A stretch of DNA of 64,000 nt from Panorpa germanica (GCA_963678705.1 OY783205.1:6324001-6388000), one strand, 5' to 3'. Positions 31,053 to 43,482 are shown, numbered from the stretch's first letter. A program made the numbers and translations. The notes: generated from the letters alone by a model not told the origin.

Positions 31053-33284
31053 CTAGCAAACCCGGCGAACTCCGTTTCGCCATCAGATGGCTTCGTTTTA
31101 TGTAACATTTCGTTTGGTGATTAAAAGATGAAGAAAATTTTTTTTTTTGTTTTATATTTGAAAAGGAAAAATTTTATTTCATTTCACAACAGTAATGAAT
31201 TCATTTCGATTAGTGTTATTTAGTTGAACTTCTCTAAGTAAATGAAAGTGAATCCAAAGTAAATACTGAATCGAAGCGTTATACGTGTCCGCAAATTATC
31301 CGTTTCATTGAAGTACTCTTTGGTAAACCACATTTTTTGTTTTTTGGTCTGACGTTAACACAAACAAAGCGGATGGTTTCCCAACTCGTGAACACGCAAC
31401 GTATAACTGCCCATGTGAAAAACAATGATTTTCTAAATTTATTCCGCAAACACTAAGCGATTGGCCTTGCGACTTGTTAATTGTCATTGCGAACGCAAGG
31501 CGAACTGGAAATTGCAATCGTATGAAGTCAAACGGAAGATCAGTCGGAATCATTGGTATTCGAGAAATACATACATTTTCACCTGCGTACTTTCCGTTAA
31601 TAATGGTTGCCTCAATCAAATTCGGCATAAGTCTTTTTATCGAAAGTCGAGTACCGTTGCAAAGTCGCGGTGGATTCAAATTACGCAATATCATAATAAC
31701 TGTACCAAGTTTGAGTTGCAAGTTATGTGGTGGAAATCCTGGTAACTCCAGAGTGTTCAAAAACTCCGTTTGATAATTTACTACATCATCGGGATTTGTT
31801 ATGGAATCAACGGATTTGTATGTCACCAAATCGACAGCAATTTTTGATTGAATGGTGAAATTCAGTGCGTGTACATCATTATTCTTTGCGGCAAGAATTG
31901 CTCGTTGACTTAACCAAGCATAATTCTGATAATTCTCACTAATGTTTGGGAAAATATTTTCAATAAGAGCTAATTGAGAGTCTACAAATCGGCAAATGTC
32001 GTTGGTAAGAGTAATTAATCCAGATGTCGCATTAACTGGGACTTTTCCATTTCCAACAGCTAACAATTGTTTGGAAAATTGTGCAGCACTTTGATCATTT
32101 TGAAGTTGAACTCTCATATTAGTGGTTAGCGATAATGTTTTTACGTTAATCATTTGTTGAAGAATACGGTGTAACTTCTGATCGTGTGATGGTGTAGTGT
32201 GTGGTGTATATGTAGTTGTTATGTGTTGCAATTCATTGTGTTGGTGTGAGTGATTGGTTATGTGTGTTGTATCTTTTACCTGCAAGTCGGCATGAAGCCA
32301 CCTTCTCGAATGATATTAGCTCCAAAGGAAGTCATGCGGAAGCAGTTATTGTATTCAAGGATGTGTTGAAGAAAATGGCTGGAATCGGGATCACTTCCAT
32401 CGAACAATGGTTTCAGAGGCTGTGGTGGTGTAAGTAATGGATCCAGTTTGACTTTTCCACTTGCGCAGCACAATCCAGCCGTTTCTCTTTTGAACTTTAA
32501 CGCATTGCAATATCGGCATATAGTCGTCGTTGGTCCAATATCTAAATTTTCATCATCACTGTAGTTCGCAGTGGGATCATATTGGAATGCCAAGCGATTG
32601 TATGATGCCAATGATCTTCGTGTGCTCACGCGTTGTCTCAATCGGGCATTTTCTCTTATTATATTTTGTCTTTCTTCGCTTAAGTTCTGTGAATACACTT
32701 GTTGCTGGCTTGCATGTCTTGTGCGGCGGCCGATGTTCGCACGTCGTCCTCTAGGCATTTTGGACTATGGACAGAGTGGTGAATGTAACCTGAAATGCAC
32801 GATCCACATAATTTACACAGTTCAACTTACCACCTTAAAGACAAATGCCTGCTGTTGAAATTGAATAAAAATTTGCACAATACACGTGATTGATTTGATG
32901 GTTTCCAATTGAAATGTTAGGAAACGAATAACTTATTTTTTTAACTTTTTTTCACAATTTCACAGTGAACACAATACCGGTTTGTCACATGAAATTAACT
33001 GAGCAGAGAACAATGAGTAGCTGTCAAACAATGTATCACGCACCGGCGCCATCTACTTAAAATATTGGTTTGTATCTATGCTATGTATCAGAGATGGCGC
33101 TGTATGTGAAAAAAGATTTTCCCGCTTTTCTGTTGAAATTTTTCCTGAATTCCTGAATTTTCTTTGCTATAAACCTCACGGAGCCCGAGACCTTTTTAAC
33201 GAATGCAAAACCGTGGAAATCGGTTCGTGCGTTCTGGAGTTATAACGTCAGGAAGGAAAACCCGACTTATTTTTATATAGTAGA
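31053..33284 (-). mobile_element. Helitron copy 2, internally deleted derivative
   Basis: Same ends as copy 1: CTAG at 31,053 with A at 31,052, and ...TAGTAGA ending at 33,284 followed by T, i.e. the expected A|T insertion site. It is 2.2 kb versus 5.3 kb. The segment equivalent to about 15,095-18,190 of copy 1 is missing; the rest is very similar. It inserted inside the MITE. Confidence 0.93.
31305..32758 (-). pseudogene. Fused Rep N-terminus / helicase C-terminus of Helitron copy 2
   Basis: The frame starting at 32,758 (MPRGRRANIG) ends early at 32,276 because one T in a TT pair is missing compared with copy 1 (ttttacctgc versus ttttaccttgc). The next frame, 32,285-31,305, runs through the deletion point: ...RILQQMI is joined to NVKTLSLTTNM in frame. 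It keeps the true C-terminus (SRVGKPSALFVL...) that copy 1 has lost. Nuclease and ATPase motifs are deleted, so it is catalytically dead. Confidence 0.88.
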
Positions 33285-33384
33285 TATAGGAAGGAATAAC
33301 ATAAAATTCATTATCTTATCATAGATTTATATGGCTCTTTTAAGTATGAGTTGTCGGCGAACTCTCGCAATTTGAACTATATAT

Positions 33385-35261
33385 ACGTAGTTAGAGATAT
33401 AATAGGTTAGTCTGTAAAAGAACAGACTTCAATCGGGATTGTTTTACTTTTACTGTAGAGGAAGGTACTGTTGAGCTTGAAGATATTCCTGGTTTCAGTT
33501 ATATTGATTTTGATACCGATTTAAAATTCGTTCTTTCGCTTATGTCGCTTGTTTTGTAGTAAAACCATTAAAACTAAAATCTTTGCGAAATATGTGATAC
33601 TTGTAAATTAGATTTAGTTGATTCGATAATTCGAATTTATTAATAATGTTCAAAGAACATTCTCACGAGGAGCAGTATTTATTGTATCCTAGTAACAATT
33701 TAATTTCATTTGTTAAACATGCTGCTCGTATTAATAATTATAAAGATGAGTGTATTGCAAATTTTAATTTAATGATTTAGGAAGGATTTTACATGAAGAA
33801 TTATTTAAAAAAATAAACTTTATATTCAACACTCATAAGGACCATGTTTCTAGTGTTTTAATTAAACGGACAGCTTACAAAGTTAGCTTATTACTTGTAC
33901 ATTATTAGGGTTTACAAGCATTGCATTTATTTCAAGATTTTTTATTAGAATTGAAGTCGGGAAGCATTCATACTTCAATTGTCATTTTACTATATAAAAA
34001 TATTTTAGTTTAATTATTTACTCTTATTATTAACTTAAACACTTACAACTTTGTCTTCGTTGTATTTTTTTATTCTTTAATAGCAATATTTCGTTTAATA
34101 ATAATAAGTAACTGGTATTTTCATTTTCAATTATGTCCTTTACTGGAACTTCTATTTATTATTTATGCATGTATGCATTTTTGAAAATTATGTTGCAAAC
34201 ATCATACACAATAACAATGTTGGTCTTTAGATTTTAAAGAATTATATTTAAAGAGTGCAAAATATTGTTTTATCAATATCTGGTGATAGATCTTTCATTT
34301 TAAAAATATTATATTACACTTCTATAATATATATTCAATGAATGTTAATATATATTATATTATATGATTCAATTAATTTTAATAAATGTTATAAATGAAT
34401 TTATGATTTTTAATGTTCCCATTCTCTCCCCCTACCCTAAAATGCACATGTATACAAATACATGTATATACTCTACACATACATATGCAATTCATTTATA
34501 CTCACTCATACATATACCAAGTACATGTATACTCACTAACACATGGAAAACTTGAGGGTCCAGTCGTATGTTAGTAACAAGTATTACCGCAAAGTTTCAC
34601 TTGTTTTTATATGGAGTTGAACATCTCTTATTATCTCTGGTAATAATCAGATAGAATTCGTACATCCTAGGAAACACACGTGCTTTATAATATAAATCCA
34701 ATTATATCATATTTAATTTAGAAACTACAAACGCTAATATAAAATTCGTGTTTCAACTAGAATATACGCTCTTTTGTGATCATTACTCGAATGATGTATT
34801 ATAAACTCAATTATAATATTTTAAATTAGAAAAACAAATTAGAGAAAGACATACATATATAGACTAACGCTCATGTTTAGCCCTGCGGTGTGTAATTCAA
34901 GAAGTTGGTTTATTAATAAATGTGTTTTAAGTGAAATCAACGTTATCAAGTGTTATCATTTGCAAAGTTACTAGCCTCTTTAGAAGAACTCCAAGCATAT
35001 AAAAAACTCTATATGCACCTTTATGTGTAGTGAATATCTGTTTACCAGGAACCAGTTCAAACTAAACACTTTAAGCACAAAGAGTCTGACCTTACAACTC
35101 CGACTAGATTCTTGCTACACACCAATAGCTGTGCGTGTTATTTTGGTTCAGTAATGATCAATTTCTATCGCAGATTATTGACATTACCATAAATTAAATC
35201 TAAGATACAAAAGCACAAAGTGCAAAAGAAACGAAAGAGAACCATATTAAAATAATGTTGT
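33385..35261. other. Intergenic, mostly unassigned
   Basis: No gene recognised. A short plus-strand stretch near 33,440-33,560 reads like protein (VEEGTVELEDIPGFSYID) but stops on both sides. An ATG frame of about 45 codons follows near 33,645. Microsatellite-like (ACATATA) runs lie near 34,440-34,540. Confidence 0.35.
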
Positions 35262-35266
35262 GTAAC

Positions 35267-36001
35267 TGGTTGAGTTTGGACCTATGGATCTATATAAGCT
35301 TGAGGTTTGCTTATCTGCGATGTTGACGGTTTCCAATTCTCGGATTGCTTGATTGCATCTAACTCCTTTGATAGCTATAGATTGCGCCAAAACTTCTCGA
35401 AGGACCTTTTTGTTATTAAATAATTAATAACAATTTTTTATTTTGCTTTAACTCTAATAGCAGCGAAACACTAGTATTTTACATAAAACATTTATTATAC
35501 AAATACACTTGACGAATTACAATAATTGAAACTTAAATGAATAACTATATGTATCAATGTTACTGTGATACAATTCACTATTAAAATCTTTTATTATAAT
35601 TATTAAACTGTTGAAAGTTGGAGTTGATAATTTAGATGTTTACTGTTCTAGATGATAGTTAATAAATTAAATATATTTAGTGATGTTTATTGTATGAAGT
35701 TTGAGTTAATAATGAATATTTTAATAATGATGAAACAGTACATTGGTACAAAAAGGCATTTGCCAAACCGGCTGGTGGCCTTGGTACGGGCTGGTACCGT
35801 CAAATACACAATGCCAGAGTAACAATGACAATAACTTTGTTAGTTAATTCAATAACAAAGAAAGATAAAATATTTGATTAAACAATAGAATTATTACAGA
35901 ACTTAAGAACTAAAAATATACAAAATTAGATTCTAATGAAATACATTAAAGAATGCGAAATATCTATATAAAAATATAGGTTGTGTATGTGTTCTTTACC
36001 A
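35267..36001 (-). repeat. 3' LTR of the BEL/Pao element
   Basis: 735 bp; minus strand begins TGGTAAAGAAC. It is preceded on the minus strand by the purine-rich GCGCGGGAGTA. Confidence 0.92.
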
Positions 36002-36486
36002 TACTCCCGCGCGTTGAAAATTGGAAGAGTCATCTTGGTTTTCAACTGATGTTCTGTAAGTAGCGGAACGAGATATTGCACTAGACGCTTTGTTTCTGCC
36101 TTAGCTGTCTTGATAGTGGCTGCTCGAGTCGCTGAAACTTCATTAGCACTTAATTTCACTTGGCTATCCAACATCCATTGTGATGGAGGAAGATTTGGCT
36201 TCTTGATTAAGACCAAAGTTCCTTGCTGCGGTACAGCATCCTTGGACATTTTCCATTTCACGAGCTGATTACAGTGTCCTAGGTATTCTCTTGACCATCG
36301 TTTCCAACAACTTTGAATAAAGTCTTGAAATTGTGAGTAGCGCTGCGTTCGGCTTAATTTAATTGGAGCGTCCTCTGCAGGAGCGATGCTAGTGATTTGC
36401 CGTCCTTTAAAGAGGTGTCCAGGTGTGAAGGGAATAAGGTCATTGGGATTATTGGAAGTGGGATAAAAGGGGTGGAAATTGAGCAT
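35926..36486 (-). pseudogene. BEL/Pao integrase C-terminal fragment
   Basis: The minus-strand frame starts within the integrase end (LNFHPFYPTSNNPNDLIPFT, TPGHLFKGRQ) and continues with the BEL-specific C-terminal domain (WKRWSREYLGHCNQLVKW, VLIKKPNLPPSQW). The integrase DDE core is missing. Just upstream, at 36,500-36,620, the frame is preceded directly by Pao-domain sequence, so two distant parts of pol are fused. Confidence 0.85.
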
Positions 36487-36574
36487 TGCCTCAATTTGAG
36501 TTTGCAGTGTATAAGTGTGTTTGAAGTTGGTATGATAATTTAATTTCGTTAGCTTGGCAAGTGGATAAAAATGT

Positions 36575-37450
36575 AAAATACTGTATTTAAAACAGTCAGG
36601 TTTAGAGTGCCATTTAACGATTAAATTTTGAAATATTCTATACCTCCTGGATCGATATAGAAGAGTTTGTCAATTATGATATTGCGGTTGATAGATTTAA
36701 AATAAATACAAGAACCATATGCACTTACTAACGCATCACAAAAACCATGAATTTCAAATGCTTTGGAATTCTTGATTAATGATTTTCGTGATATGGATGC
36801 ATTGCTTAAGGTCGGTAATTGCTTTATTAAAGGAGTCCATGTTTTTACTAAATGTTCTGGAATTTCAACATTCCAGTGTAGATTTGTTAGCCTTAATTGT
36901 GGTCTCAATAGCATAAACGGTATGACGCAGGGTGATAATAATCCAAGCGGATCAAAGATTTTAGCAATGAAAGATAGAACATTTCTATTGGGTAATTTTA
37001 TAGGTGGATCAAAATGGGCGATATTGTATTTGAAACAGTCTGTTTTTGAGCACCATTTGACAATTAAAATTTTGAAATGCTCTAAGTCTGCGTGATCTAT
37101 ATAAAAGAGTTGGTCTTGAATAGTGTTGTCTAAATCGAATAAAATAATGGGATCATTCGACATCCATTTTCGTAAATAAAATCCTGCACTGCTTAATGTT
37201 TCTATTGTTTTAATACAGCGTAGCTTGAATTCTGATAGATCATTTGATCCAGTCAGTAGCTTATCAACATATGAATCATTAAGGGTGGTGTTTGTGGCAT
37301 ATGGATGTGAATTTAAAAATAATAATTTAGACCTTGTATGTAAGTTAATTAACCATAGTTGTTGTATCATTAATTTGCATGGTATGTCACAAGGCAATAG
37401 TAATGCGAGTGGATCCAAGGTTCTAGCTATTAATGATAAAACATAATTTC
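36575..37450 (-). repeat. Tandemly duplicated ~445-bp Pao module
   Basis: 36,575-37,015 and 37,020-37,450 are diverged copies. Compare 'aacagtcaggtttagagtgcc' style sequence at 36,591 with 37,034, and 'ggtatgacgcagggtgataa' at 36,919 with 'ggtatgtcacaaggcaatag' at 37,380. The duplication lies inside the coding remains. Confidence 0.8.
36621..37418 (-). pseudogene. BEL/Pao RT-RNase H connecting (Pao) region, partial and duplicated
   Basis: 265 codons. It contains DPLALLLPCDIPCK near the start, then SAGFYLRKWMSND, and a second, better copy of the Pao motif (IAKIFDPLGLLSPCVIPF). It ends with HGFCDALVSAYGSCIYF, the start of the RNase H-like part, and the repeated phrase LFYID. No YxDD RT box is present. 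Confidence 0.8.
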
Positions 37451-39033
37451 ATAAGTAATTGAATTGAATTATGCAATTCCGTGACCATAAAGATGCCGTT
37501 TGTCTTGTTTCTAGAATTTTGAATGAAACGTAAATAGTATGTGGTGACGCTATTGATCGATTTAAAATTTGAAAATTTGTCAAATATAAAATTTGACTTG
37601 GCTATGGAGTAATTTGACAATATGAATGATTTATGATGTTTACTAGTAACACGCTTTCTTTGTGGTAAAAGAAAGGGTTTAGTAATTGCTGATTTGGAAT
37701 CTCCTATACCGTGATGCGGTAAAATATATGTAGGTTCGGATGAATTTTGAATAGTGTTAGTGGTCATGTGACCTAATCGTATATATTCATTAATGAATGC
37801 AGAATACATAGATTTATGTTGTGTATTTCTATCAAATTTTCTTTCCAATGAAAGAAATTGTTTGGTAGCTGTGGTTTTGGAATTTCCTAGAGCTGATGCG
37901 GGCAATTTTAATGGTAATGTACTTACGAATCTACCATCTGAGTTGCGAGTAGTAGTTTTGTTACAATGATCATGGCATGCTTGTTCTTCTAAAGTTAAAG
38001 TCCTACATTTCTTAACAGACTCGCTTCCACAAACCTTGGGAATTTGAGTTTGTTCTTTTATAATTAAAGTGCTACATTCCTTAACATACTCGCTTTCACA
38101 AAACTTGGGAATTTGAGTTTGCAAGGATGTGTGATAATGATGCGCATGATTGTTGTTGGTAACAGATTTGTATTTAGTTACTATCCAACCCAGTGAAGTG
38201 TTTTGCAACTGCAATCGATCATTGGATAGTGTTGATTTGCCTACGCGTAATAGTTTCCAAAAAATATCAGCTCCTAACAATAAATCCACAGATTGTGGTT
38301 TGTTAAAACTAGGATCTGCTAGTTTTATGCTATGCGGTATTGATAGATTGACAATATCCAATGTGATGTGTGGAATTTTGTCGGTTATTGTGTCTGTAAG
38401 CAGACAATTTACAAAAGTTTTGTAATTGTTATTGGATGAATGCAAAGTGATTTTTGCTTGTTTATGAGTTTTAGTTTCGGAGTTATCAATTCCGGTTGTA
38501 ACTACATCCGAATTTGTAGTATGAATGTTTAATTTTTGTAATAAACTCTTGGTAATAAAACTTGATGGACTACCGTTATCCAGAAGAGCGCGTGCAATAA
38601 TTGTTTTACCGTTCTTGCCAGGAATGTTCACCAAAGCGGTTGATAACATAACTTGACTTGTGCGTTTGACTTGCGCTGTGAGTGTGCTGGAAGTGGCAGC
38701 TTTAGGAATTGAAGTGCTTGATGCTTCAATTGATTTAGACACTGAGATAATTTTATTGATTTTGGTGCCTATTTTAACGTATTGCATAAGAAAATCAGTA
38801 TTTTCTTCATCAATGCGGTCTATTTCAGCTTGATCCTCAGTTTGTTCATGCATTTGTTCATGAACTTTATTAATCGAAGCCATTAGTGGTTCCCATTGTT
38901 TATGAAGAAACTTTATGTTTTCCACATCGTAAGTGGATGGATCTTTTATATCAACATTTTCAATGGCTTTACTGCATTGCTTTAATGATGATTTAATACA
39001 ATGTATTTTTGTAATTAAGATTTTTAAAGACAT
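37423..39033 (-). pseudogene. BEL/Pao gag-protease fragment
   Basis: 536 codons on the minus strand from an ATG at 39,033. The N-terminus has gag-like helical sequence. The BEL retropepsin motif is ARALLDNGSPSSFIT (about residue 148), with a later LLLGADIFWKLL (about 250). BEL proteins usually continue through a longer gag zinc-knuckle region and RT; here the frame runs into low-conservation sequence and ends before the Pao module. Confidence 0.82.
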
Positions 39034-39070
39034 TGTGAATGGACCTTTAAAATCTCTATTGATATTTTAA

Positions 39071-39680
39071 ATATAATATTTAAAACTAATTGTAAAAGTA
39101 TATTATTGCTGATGCAAATAATATAAATGGTACTCTATTACGTACAATACGTAAAAGACTTCTGTGCAAAATACACAGACGGTAATTTTGGTTTGAAAAA
39201 AGAATTCAAACGCTAAAAATGGAATAATAATATTCGCTATGTAAATGCGATTGGCGTATGTACTCTAAATGTCGTAGTTCATTGAGAGGACGTTAGATGA
39301 CCTATGTGAGACTATACTTATGGAATCGAATGTTCGCAACCAATGCAATTAATGTATGTGTGCTGAATGACACAAATATAATATTTAAAAATGATTGAAA
39401 AAGATATATTATTGTAGATGCAATAATATAAACGGTGATCTATTACGTAGCACGTAGAAAGATTTCTGTGCAAAATACACAGATGAGTATTTTGGTTTGA
39501 ACAAATGTATTCAAACGCTTAAGTCGGAATAATAATATTCGCTAAATAATGCGATTGGCGTATGCTCTAAGTGTCGTATTCCATTGAGAGGACTTTAAAT
39601 GACGTAATGTAAGAGGCTATACTTGTGGAATCTAATATTCGCAACCAATGCAATTAATGTATGTATGTATGTGTGCTGAA
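39071..39680. repeat. ~305-bp tandem duplication in the BEL leader
   Basis: 39,071-39,373 and 39,374-39,680 align throughout. Shared phrases are 'tctgtgcaaaatacacaga', 'gcgattggcgtatg' and 'attcgcaaccaatgcaatta'. Confidence 0.88.
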
Positions 39681-40274
39681 AGATACGAATACGAGCCCTT
39701 ATAGATGGTCATTAGCTTGGTAACGCTAAATGACTTGACTAAAGTGGCAAGGATTTATTAACTACAAACAGAAAACTAAATATCGTTGAATGATTGATTA
39801 AAAAATATAATACAACAATGATACGAACTTATGATGGAAGTGAATCATTGATGTCTAAACACCTTGGTACAATGAAATAACGATTGAAACAGTAGTAAAT
39901 GTAAAAAATTTGTAAAATATGAGATGTAAATGCAAAAACCCAAAATAGAGGTAATAAAAGGATAGGATGGGAATTATATAAATGTTTTAGGATTACCTTG
40001 ACACCACTGTCGTGTAGTAGCTCTCGTTTCAAGACTGAATCCAGATGCTGCTGCGATTGACTCGTGTGTGCTGTTGTACTTGGCGCCAAAAGTGAGATTT
40101 TTCTTGATTGTTCACCTTGCTTGATGAATCCTTTTCAAAGATGACCAATGCGGTGTGAATCTTCTTTGAAGATGCTCAATTGCTGGATCCGATGATGAGA
40201 ATCTTGCTTGAAGATGATCAAATGGATGTGAATCTTCTTTGAAGGATCAAAATACTGAATATCCGTTCTTCAAG

Positions 40275-40455
40275 ATGATCAATTCTTGTGAATCCACTCT
40301 TGAAGATGGTTTAATGGTGTAAATCCGGTCTTGAAGATGGTTTAATGGTGTAAATCCGCTCTTGAAGATGGTTTAATGGTGTAAATCCGGTCTTGAAGAT
40401 GGTTTAATGGTGTAAATCCGGTCTTGAAGATGGTTTAATGGTGTAAATCCGGCTC
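40275..40455. repeat. 31-bp tandem repeat next to the BEL primer site
   Basis: About five units of a 31-base repeat (tcttgaagatggtttaatgg + tgtaaatccgg), with degenerate relatives back to about 40,110. It lies between the BEL primer site and the coding remains, i.e. in the RNA leader. Confidence 0.9.
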
Positions 40456-40466
40456 GAAGGACCAAA
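40449..40466 (-). promoter_or_regulatory. BEL/Pao primer binding site
   Basis: On the minus strand TTTGGTCCTTCGAGCCGG follows the 5' LTR directly, a tRNA 3'-end complementary site of the type used by BEL/Roo elements. Confidence 0.75.
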
Positions 40467-41201
40467 TGGTTGAGTTTGGACCTATGGATCTATATAAGCT
40501 TGAGGTTTGCTTATCTGCGATGTTGACGGTTTCCAATTCTCGGATTGCTTGATTGCATCTAACTCCTTTGATAGCTATAGATTGCGCCAAAACTTCTCGA
40601 AGGACCTTTTTGTTATTAAATAATTAATAACAATTTTTTATTTTGCTTTAAATCTAATAGCAGCGAAACACTAGTATTTTACATAAAACATTTATTATAC
40701 AAATACACTTGACGAATTACAATAATTGAAACTTAAATGAATAACTATATGTATCAATGTTACTGTGATACAATTCACTATTAAAATCTTTTATTATAAT
40801 TATTAAACTGTTGAAAGTTGGAGTTGATAATTTAGATGTTTACTGTTCTAGATGATAGTTAATAAATTAAATATATTTAGTGATGTTTATTGTATGAAGT
40901 TTGAGTTAATAATGAATATTTTAATAATGATGAAACAGTACATTGGTACAAAAAGGCATTTGCCAAACCGGCTGGTGGCCTTGGTACGGGCTGGTACGGT
41001 CAAATACACAATGCCAGAGTAACAATGACATTAACTTTGTCAGTTAATTCAATAACAAAGAAAGATAAAATATTTGATTAAACAATAGAATTATTACAGA
41101 ACTTAAGAACTAAAAATATACAAAATTAGATTCTAATGAAATACATTAAAGAATGCGAAATATCTATATAAAAATATAGGTTGTGTATGCGTTCTTTACC
41201 A
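40467..41201 (-). repeat. 5' LTR of the BEL/Pao element
   Basis: 735 bp, pair of the LTR at 35,267-36,001. Confidence 0.92.
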
Positions 41202-41483
41202 GTAACAATTAATAATAATAATAAATAGTATTAGTGTATTAATTAAGTGAAACACCAAAAATATAAATTTAATATGTTAAAACACATTTTATTAAATAAA
41301 TGTTTTCTTTTCAAACCACGACTTATAAAATAACAGCAAATTAAACTCGCAAATATAAATTTATTAATTACTTTCGGCTCCCAGAAAGTATACTATAGTC
41401 CAAATCACGATAGTTCGGCGGCGACTCATCTTAAAAGAGGTTAAAGACCGGTATAAATGTATAATAAGATAATGAATTTGATC

Positions 41484-41775
41484 TTATTCGTTTCTATACG
41501 CCACGATGGACATTCTGCATGAACGATTTGAGGGTATGGTAATCTCTCGTGGAGATGACGTGATTTGGCAATCAAGGCCATTGCTCAAATTCAGCCAGAT
41601 ATATGCAGCAGAGTTATTGAAAATTGGATTTATCAGATTCGTGTCAACGTGCAAAACCACAGCTGTTATTTTCACGATATAATATTCCATGCAAACCGCC
41701 ATACATCATACATACACAAAAGAGGAACGATAATTTAAACTTGAAAAATTAACGCTGGACACCCTTTATATACCC
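41484..41775 (+). pseudogene. mariner-like transposase relict
   Basis: Plus-strand fragments read MDILHERFEGMVISRGDDV and, in another frame, IAQIQPDICSRVIENWIYQI followed by FHDIIFHANRH, the C-terminal part of a Tc1/mariner-type transposase. The middle (the last catalytic Asp region) is deleted. The sequence 'ctggacaccctttatata' at 41,755-41,772 resembles the usual end of such elements. Confidence 0.65.
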
Positions 41776-41782
41776 TCTCTTA

Positions 41783-43482
41783 GGCCTGTCTCAGTATGGC
41801 ATCGTATAAAGCAGCAGCTAGCTCAGCGACGAGAAGTCTCAGAGCAAGTTACAGAGCAAAAGTACTGCGTTCTTTAGATGTGTTGTATCACAATGCATAC
41901 AAACCACGTATTGACAAGACAGAACGTCGACTCGTGTGTACAGTCCACATAACCTATTTTTTTTAATATTATAATAATTATTATATATATGTATATATAC
42001 GTTAATTAAAAGTTTTTTTAATTTAATTTATGTATTTTTTATTGGCGTCTTCATAAAATATTAAATTATTTATATATATATATATATATGTGGGATTTAA
42101 TTTAAGATTAGATATAATTAGTTTTTAAGAAATAATAATTATAAAGAACTCTGTCTTATAGGTTAAGAACTTGGCTAATATTAAGAAATATTTAAATGTT
42201 TAAATGTAAATGTTTTTAAACAACTTGTAGACCCCTCTAAGCAGTTCGCTTACAGCGTCCAGAGAACGTCTAAGGGAACGGGGCAACACAACGTTCGCTA
42301 GCTATTAAAGCTGACGACACATGTTGGGCGCGGCTCAGATGATAAAAATTAAGATGGCTGATATACGTAGATATACACAGAGTTGTATGGCGTCATTATT
42401 ACATTCAGGAATATGTTATTTTAACTAGTTGTTAATATCATTGTGAATTGTAAATCAGTTTAACTATATTGCTAGGTGTAATATTTGTTATTGTTATAGG
42501 CATAAATAGTGGAGTTTTTGCAAACAAGTATAGTGTTAATTACTAGGTTGTATTTATCATTGTAAATCGTTGTGAATGTAAACTTTGTACTATTTATACT
42601 ACGCATTACTTTGTGATATGCAATCATTGAAAGGTCTTCAAACCTAAACATTGTATATAAACAAGTGTTAATGTTATTGTGAACTATTTTGATATGTTAA
42701 CTTTATTGTGATGTAATTGTTTTTTTTCTTTGTGGAATAATTAAATGAACTACTATTATTCAAAAGTTATGTGTTAACTTATTCGTAATAAACTATATTG
42801 TTACTGGGGGCTCAACTTAAGGATTTAAAGGAGATCAAAACAGCTACGTCAACAAAGATAGCATTATTGTCACCCCACACTTGAGGGCGTCAACCGGGAT
42901 AGGTTTAATTGTCACCCACACTTGGGGCTAAACCGTGATAGTTTTATTTTTCACCCCCACATATATATATTTTTTTTATACATGCATATGTGTTTAAAAT
43001 TATTAACATTTAAGCATGAATCATCAAATTGGGTTTGACGTAATTATGTTGAAATTAATAAAACATTTGAAATATGCACTTTTGCCCTTTGCCCTCTGCA
43101 AGTGTTTTTTAATATTCATTGCATATTCTACGCCCATCATTGCTCACTGAAATACAAACATAAATTGAAGACAAATCCCTTCAGTACGTTGCATTGCTTG
43201 GCGATATCGCCCATAGAACCGAATCAAAGCGGATACCCGCGATTATCAGCGATGAACGCTGTCCACTCCAGTCTGACGGCTTACAACGATTCTGATTGGT
43301 TTAGCGTTTTGGTGGGGTTAAAAAACGCTTGTAATGTGAGAGGTAGGTACCGCTCGTATTCGGACGGCTTTGACACTTGCAGTCTGAGAGGTCTCATTAC
43401 ATTTGCGGGGTTCGGATAGGTAAAGCGTAGTAGCGCGTATAGTTGAAATTCGCTTAAATACGGTGCCATACTGAGACAGGCC
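41783..43482. mobile_element. PIF/Harbinger-like non-autonomous element (1.7 kb)
   Basis: Terminal inverted repeats GGCCTGTCTCAGTATGG at both ends, flanked by the 3-bp duplication TTA (41,780-41,782; 43,483-43,485). TWA targets are characteristic of PIF/Harbinger. The last 170 bases match, inverted, the first 200 bases of the element at 46,541. No transposase. The interior includes other material (see 42,223). Confidence 0.85.
42223..42960 (+). other. Possible LTR plus primer-site fragment inside the Harbinger-like element
   Basis: A segment starting tgtagacccctc ends near 'aataaactatattgttac' and is followed by TGGGGGCTC at 42,805, a primer-site-like motif of the proline-tRNA type. Two repeats (cacccacacttg(g/a)gg...) follow at 42,868-42,960. 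I found no second LTR and no coding sequence, so this is tentative. Confidence 0.3.

Larger units (their letters stand above)
30943..33384. mobile_element. MITE with ~44-bp terminal inverted repeats, split by a Helitron
   Basis: TATAGTTCAAATTGTGAGAG and onward (30,943-30,986) is mirrored by the reverse complement at about 33,341-33,384, with about four mismatches in 44 bases. Without the Helitron the unit is only about 210 bases. TA-rich flanks suggest a Tc1/mariner-like TA target. A related single end occurs at 41,393-41,435. Confidence 0.75.
35267..41201 (-). mobile_element. BEL/Pao LTR retrotransposon, chimeric and defective
   Basis: Two 735-bp LTRs (35,267-36,001 and 40,467-41,201; minus orientation TG...CA) with about five differences by eye, flanked by a 5-bp duplication GTAAC (35,262-35,266; 41,202-41,206). 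The interior holds a gag/protease fragment, part of the Pao RT/RNase H region in duplicate, and the integrase C-terminus. The RT catalytic region and integrase core are absent. Confidence 0.94.

Noticed and set aside
40110..40455. CRISPR-like array
   Set aside because: The 31-base units are contiguous with no unique spacers and lie in a BEL leader: a plain tandem repeat.
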